From CAZBWE01 sp964440735 (GTDB lineage: Bacteria; Planctomycetota; Phycisphaerae; Sedimentisphaerales; Anaerobacaceae), in contig CAYTTK010000107.1 of assembly GCA_964440735.1 (NCBI GenBank), positions 1-9,196 on the forward strand: DNA of 9,196 bases. The letters are read 5' to 3'. The position numbers and the translations under genes were made by a program. This document shows, in pieces, positions 6,178-9,196 of the stretch. Each line of letters begins with the position of its first letter. The first letter of the stretch is position 1. The notes below the pieces were generated by a model. The model had not been told where the DNA came from, made no database searches, and was given only the letters and a program-made list of their open reading frames with translations.

Positions 6178-7622
6178 GCATCATCCCGTAGACTATTTTC
6201 AGTCTCTCTTTTCTGGTAAACATTTTCCAGGGCCACTGTCAAACCCATGGTAATCCATAAAAAAGAACCCATATAAGGCCCCTCTAAAATTACCTCAAAA
6301 AAGGAAAGTACCAACACATTAATAAAACAGGTCAAAAGCGCCCCAATATATAATTTGATTTTAACATCTTCACGCATATGAAGGAAAAACCGCATTGTTC
6401 TTTGGAAAAATCTTGCTACAATTAATAAAAAAACGAGATAGCCGATTATCCCTGTCTTATACGCAATATTTAAATGTGAATTATGGGGGTCGATCCCCAT
6501 TTCTTCTTTTTTACCGGAATGCCATCCCAGTGATTCAAGGGTGGGTGAACGAAAAGGCCTTCCAAAACCCCATCCCCATAGTGGCTTTTCAGACAACTCT
6601 CTTAGCATGTCTCTCCAGAGGAATAGTCTCCAGCGAACATTAATGGCCTCGCGACTCTGCATCCGGTTAAAAAAGACAATGGAAACTGCTTCAGTCTTAA
6701 TCTTATTAAACAATACAGGCTTAATTGAGGCAGTAAAAGTCACCAAGATTATACCCCCTAGGATAGTCCAAACGAGAAACTTCCTCATTCTTGTCTTCAA
6801 CTTACCCATTTTTGAAGAAACATAGAGGAAGAAAAGCATCGACACCAAAAGAGCGATCCAGGCTCCCCGAACCATCCCGGTAAAAATGACCGATAATTGT
6901 AGGAAGATAATTAGGAGAAGTAAAACTTTATGTGGTCTCTTTTTCAAAGAAACAAAATAGAAAGACTCCACTATCACAGCTAAAGATAGATATAAGTAGT
7001 TGAAGGAACCGAGCCTCCCATAGCGCCCTCCATAGATACTAAATCCGGGATCTATGTTAAATAAAATAACAATTGAGATAACAATGGAAGCTACAAAAAA
7101 CAATTTAAATAACAATTCAATTCTTCTCAAATTCTTAAAAAGGACGGGCATTAAGAAATAGAAAATTGAATAATAAAACAGCGCCGAGTGACGAAGGGTG
7201 AGAATCGGTGTGTAGTAGATAAAACCCCTGATTAGAGCAACAAAGCCAATTAAATAGAGAAGAGCAAACTCCTTTTTTAAGGGAATATTCTTTAGATAAT
7301 TAACCTTATCTCCTCCAACAAGTTTGTCCACAAGCAAAATTGCCACAGTAACAAAAAGAACCGCCTCGGTAATATATAATGGTAATCCACGAATTTCTAT
7401 TCCCAGATGGGCAAAGGCCCGAGCAAAAAGTACGAATCCAAGAATAAGCAAGAGAAGCAAGAAATATTTATGGTTAATTTGAAATAAGAAGAGTATGGCA
7501 ATTATTGGTAGCGGCAATATGTAGTAGAAGGGAAAATAGCTACACAAACTTCCCAACGAAATACCCAGAAATATTGCAAAAGTGTAATTTAATACTTGAT
7601 ATTTTGGCATTTGTATTATCAT
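6174..7622 (-). CDS. O-antigen ligase / Wzy polymerase-like membrane protein
   Basis: A 482-residue integral membrane protein with about ten or more hydrophobic segments (for example near 13-28, 34-47, 53-70, 84-98, 118-134, 147-161, 174-190, 208-224, 233-248, 253-268, 283-299, 391-404, 424-441 and 450-465). Between the last segments lies the long periplasmic loop of the Wzy_C/WaaL family: RWRLFLWRDML (330-340), PLWGWGFGRPF (347-357) and DPHNSHLNIAYKTGIIGY (378-395), with H380 at the family's conserved His position. Another conserved Arg is R252 in GMVRGAW. The protein either polymerises lipid-linked repeat units or transfers glycan to an acceptor; the family does not separate Wzy from WaaL by sequence alone. 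A flippase next to it favours Wzy. ATG at 7622 is the chosen start, with ATG at 7610 (Met5) possible; neither has a clear ribosome binding site. Confidence 0.86.
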   Translation of the reverse strand: MIIQMPKYQVLNYTFAIFLGISLGSLCSYFPFYYILPLPIIAILFLFQINHKYFLLLLLILGFVLFARAFAHLGIEIRGLPLYITEAVLFVTVAILLVDKLVGGDKVNYLKNIPLKKEFALLYLIGFVALIRGFIYYTPILTLRHSALFYYSIFYFLMPVLFKNLRRIELLFKLFFVASIVISIVILFNIDPGFSIYGGRYGRLGSFNYLYLSLAVIVESFYFVSLKKRPHKVLLLLIIFLQLSVIFTGMVRGAWIALLVSMLFFLYVSSKMGKLKTRMRKFLVWTILGGIILVTFTASIKPVLFNKIKTEAVSIVFFNRMQSREAINVRWRLFLWRDMLRELSEKPLWGWGFGRPFRSPTLESLGWHSGKKEEMGIDPHNSHLNIAYKTGIIGYLVFLLIVARFFQRTMRFFLHMREDVKIKLYIGALLTCFINVLVLSFFEVILEGPYMGSFLWITMGLTVALENVYQKRETENSLRDDA

Positions 7623-7703
7623 TATTTAAAAAATTGAAAAGTCAAGTTCAAAACTCTTTTGGCCAAGCTTTGAGGATGCTATTTATCCCTCTAAACATGT
7701 TTA
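7623..7703 (-). other. 81-nt AT-rich spacer with an imperfect hairpin
   Basis: The upstream flippase gene ends with tandem TAA TAA. An imperfect stem-loop at 7695-7669 follows closely: TTT/AAA, GAGG/CCTC and AT/AT pair, with two single-base bulges and a 7-nt loop. No T-run follows directly, so it is not a canonical terminator. It could be an RNA stability or attenuation element, or chance. A second small inverted repeat, CAAAA-GAG-TTTTG, lies further on. Confidence 0.3.
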
Positions 7704-9029
7704 TTATTCATCTCTTGCACTCCATAGCACCCATGGCATCTTATAAACCTTTGCACTTAATATCCAGGTAAGAACGAAAGATATGAAAAAGGTGATTGTT
7801 GTCGCCTGAGCTGCACCAATTGCACCATTAGCCCTTATTAGAAAATAGTTTAATCCTATATTGATAGCCGCCGATAACGATGTAGTCCAAGCAAAAATAT
7901 AAGTTTTCTTTACATAGAAAATAAAATTGGCTACCATAAAATACATTCCATTCGCTGCACAACCCAAGGCTATCCACATGACATATCTGTAAGCAGAATA
8001 AAAGCTTTTACCAACAAGAAATTTTAGAAAATATGGCGCAACAAAACCCAGGGCCAATGCTAAAGCAATTATACCTGCATCATATAAATAAATTAATTTA
8101 ACAATTTTAACTTTTGTAGAATAGTTATCCTCTTTTAATTTCTGAAATAAAAACGGAAACCATGCTCGGTTAAATGAGACAGTTAATAGGCTTATAATCA
8201 TTCCTATTCGATAACCAACCGTGTATATCCCTGTTGCAGCAACACCAACCATAGAATTGATAAATATTCTGTCGATGCTTACCATTATCCACCACCCTAG
8301 AGCATGGGGAATAAGAGGCATACCAAAAAACAAAGCATCTCTAATATATCTTTTATTAAAGGAAAAATTTAGGTATTTCCTCTTGCAAATTATAAAAACA
8401 CCTATAAGGGCAAAAGCAATAGAGGCAATAACTGTACCCAATAATCTTCCTTGCCACTGCCAGCCAAGCATAACCACAAAAACTAGAGAAAGACTGACAT
8501 TGAGAAATGTTTGTAATATTTGAAATATTCCATAAGGTAAAGGTTTTTGTTCCACTTCCCAGAGTGTAAGAGGAAGTGTAAAAATAGATTGACATAAGGC
8601 AACTACAACTGCAATTGGCACCCAGTTTTCTGGGAATTTTATAAGACAAGAAAGAGGCCTCTTTAAAACATAAATTATGCTAAATGTTAAAAAAAAACTG
8701 ATAAATACAATGAAAATTACGTTACCAATATAAACCCTAAACTCTTGTTTATTTAGCTTGAAAAAATTTACCGCAACAACACTACCCATCTGTAAATTAA
8801 CAAACACCATCACGATTGCTAGTAATACTTGAAAAGTAGCAACAATGCCGTAGTCGAAAGGCGTTAGATAACGGGTTAAGATGGGTAAGAGAAAGAATGG
8901 AATGGCTGATCTCATAGCATTAGAAGCTATGTAGATGAATGCATTTCTTAAAACCTTCTGCTCAAAGATATACGAAAAAATAGATAGCTCAAAAACAGCT
9001 TTTCCCTTTTTTATTAAATTTATTAACAT
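7704..9029 (-). CDS. wzx: Wzx-like oligosaccharide flippase (polysaccharide biosynthesis membrane protein)
   Basis: A 441-residue inner-membrane transporter of the MOP/PST superfamily that flips undecaprenyl-diphosphate-linked repeat units to the periplasmic face. About 12 hydrophobic segments are visible. The N-terminal signature IASNAMRSAIPFFLLPILTRY (34-54) leads into LTPFDYGIVATFQ (55-67), the conserved D-Y-G turn. In the second half, SIDRIFINSMVGVAATGIYTV (251-271) is the characteristic D-R-x-x-I...G-x-Y segment, and NYFLIRANGAIGAAQATTITF (394-414) the typical G-x-x-GAA-x-A-T segment. Length fits the family. The ATG at 9029 is the start, since an in-frame TAA lies eight codons upstream; no strong Shine-Dalgarno is seen. 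A 66-nt spacer (9030-9095) separates it from the gene before. This is among the most AT-rich coding DNA in the window (15 G+C of 60 at 8641-8700). Confidence 0.92.
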   Translation of the reverse strand: MLINLIKKGKAVFELSIFSYIFEQKVLRNAFIYIASNAMRSAIPFFLLPILTRYLTPFDYGIVATFQVLLAIVMVFVNLQMGSVVAVNFFKLNKQEFRVYIGNVIFIVFISFFLTFSIIYVLKRPLSCLIKFPENWVPIAVVVALCQSIFTLPLTLWEVEQKPLPYGIFQILQTFLNVSLSLVFVVMLGWQWQGRLLGTVIASIAFALIGVFIICKRKYLNFSFNKRYIRDALFFGMPLIPHALGWWIMVSIDRIFINSMVGVAATGIYTVGYRIGMIISLLTVSFNRAWFPFLFQKLKEDNYSTKVKIVKLIYLYDAGIIALALALGFVAPYFLKFLVGKSFYSAYRYVMWIALGCAANGMYFMVANFIFYVKKTYIFAWTTSLSAAINIGLNYFLIRANGAIGAAQATTITFFISFVLTWILSAKVYKMPWVLWSARDE

Positions 9030-9095
9030 GATTTGGAAAATCTTAAGAGGTTATCCATGAGACTTTCGCCAAAATTTTCTCCTATTCCATTTTTC

Positions 9096-9196
9096 TTATC
9101 CAATCCCGCCTTTTTTGTATCCAGCCATTTCATAGATTTGCGCAATTTTAATTCCAATGCCTGCCGTCGCCGGCACACCAAACATCAAGTTGAACA
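9096..9196 (-). CDS. C-terminal end of an unrecognised protein (5' part outside window)
   Basis: An open frame enters from the window edge and runs for 32 residues to TAA at 9098-9096. The visible peptide includes FGVPATAGIGIKIAQIYEMA and then GYKKGGIG. It reads like real coding sequence because of its strand, its composition and its position directly upstream of the co-directional flippase gene. I do not recognise the family from so short an end. It has no membrane segment of normal length. By context it is probably another polysaccharide-locus gene. Confidence 0.55.
   Translation of the reverse strand, partial: FNLMFGVPATAGIGIKIAQIYEMAGYKKGGIG

Noticed and set aside
7615..7645. TTGACT and GATAAT on the minus strand, resembling a sigma-70 promoter before the Wzy-like gene.
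   Set aside because: The 19-bp spacing is poor, the -10 box would lie inside the start region so transcription would begin past both candidate ATGs, and such matches are common in AT-rich DNA.
7669..7695. Hairpin after the flippase gene as a rho-independent terminator.
   Set aside because: The stem is short with two bulges, and no run of T follows it on the transcribed strand. The next gene continues the same pathway in the same direction.

Overview
The window is one co-directional gene cluster, entirely on the minus strand, for making and exporting a cell-surface polysaccharide (O-antigen, capsule or exopolysaccharide) by the Wzx/Wzy-dependent route. It reads from high to low coordinates. 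Nothing visible names the host. There are no rRNA, tRNA or housekeeping genes. The base composition is fairly AT-rich but uneven, and the gene set (flippase, polymerase/ligase-like protein, WbaP-type initiating transferase, NDP-sugar oxidoreductases) is typical of Gram-negative and many uncultured bacteria. I would not go further than 'bacterium, probably diderm'.

In transcription order: (1) the 3' end of an unrecognised gene (9096-9196). (2) A Wzx-like oligosaccharide flippase (7704-9029). (3) A multi-spanning O-antigen ligase/Wzy-polymerase family protein (6174-7622). (4) A GT4 glycosyltransferase (5053-6177), whose start overlaps the previous stop by 4 nt. (5) A possible 28-codon small ORF that fills the gap almost exactly (4963-5049). 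(6) A 723-residue fusion of a medium-chain dehydrogenase domain and a Gfo/Idh/MocA oxidoreductase domain (2787-4958). (7) A WecG/TagA/CpsF (GT26) glycosyltransferase starting at TTG (1996-2766). (8) An extended-SDR sugar-nucleotide epimerase/dehydratase (956-1999), coupled to the GT26 by a 4-nt overlap. (9) After a 120-nt spacer, the N-terminal 278 codons of a polyprenyl-phosphate glycosyl-1-phosphate transferase (1-835), cut by the window edge before its catalytic domain.

Inferred pathway: the initiating transferase loads the first sugar-1-phosphate onto undecaprenyl phosphate. The GT26 and GT4 enzymes (and others outside the window) extend it. The epimerase and the bi-domain oxidoreductase probably make or remodel NDP-sugars. 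The flippase moves the lipid-linked unit across the membrane, and the Wzy/ligase-like protein polymerises or transfers it.

Most of this is ordinary polysaccharide-locus biology, and I see no clearly new system. The points most worth a second look are the GT26 enzyme, in which several family-conserved active-site positions appear replaced; the small ORF or repeat-like sequence between the GT4 and fusion genes; and the fusion's dehydrogenase half, which lacks the expected zinc ligands. No stretch over 300 bases lacks a gene.
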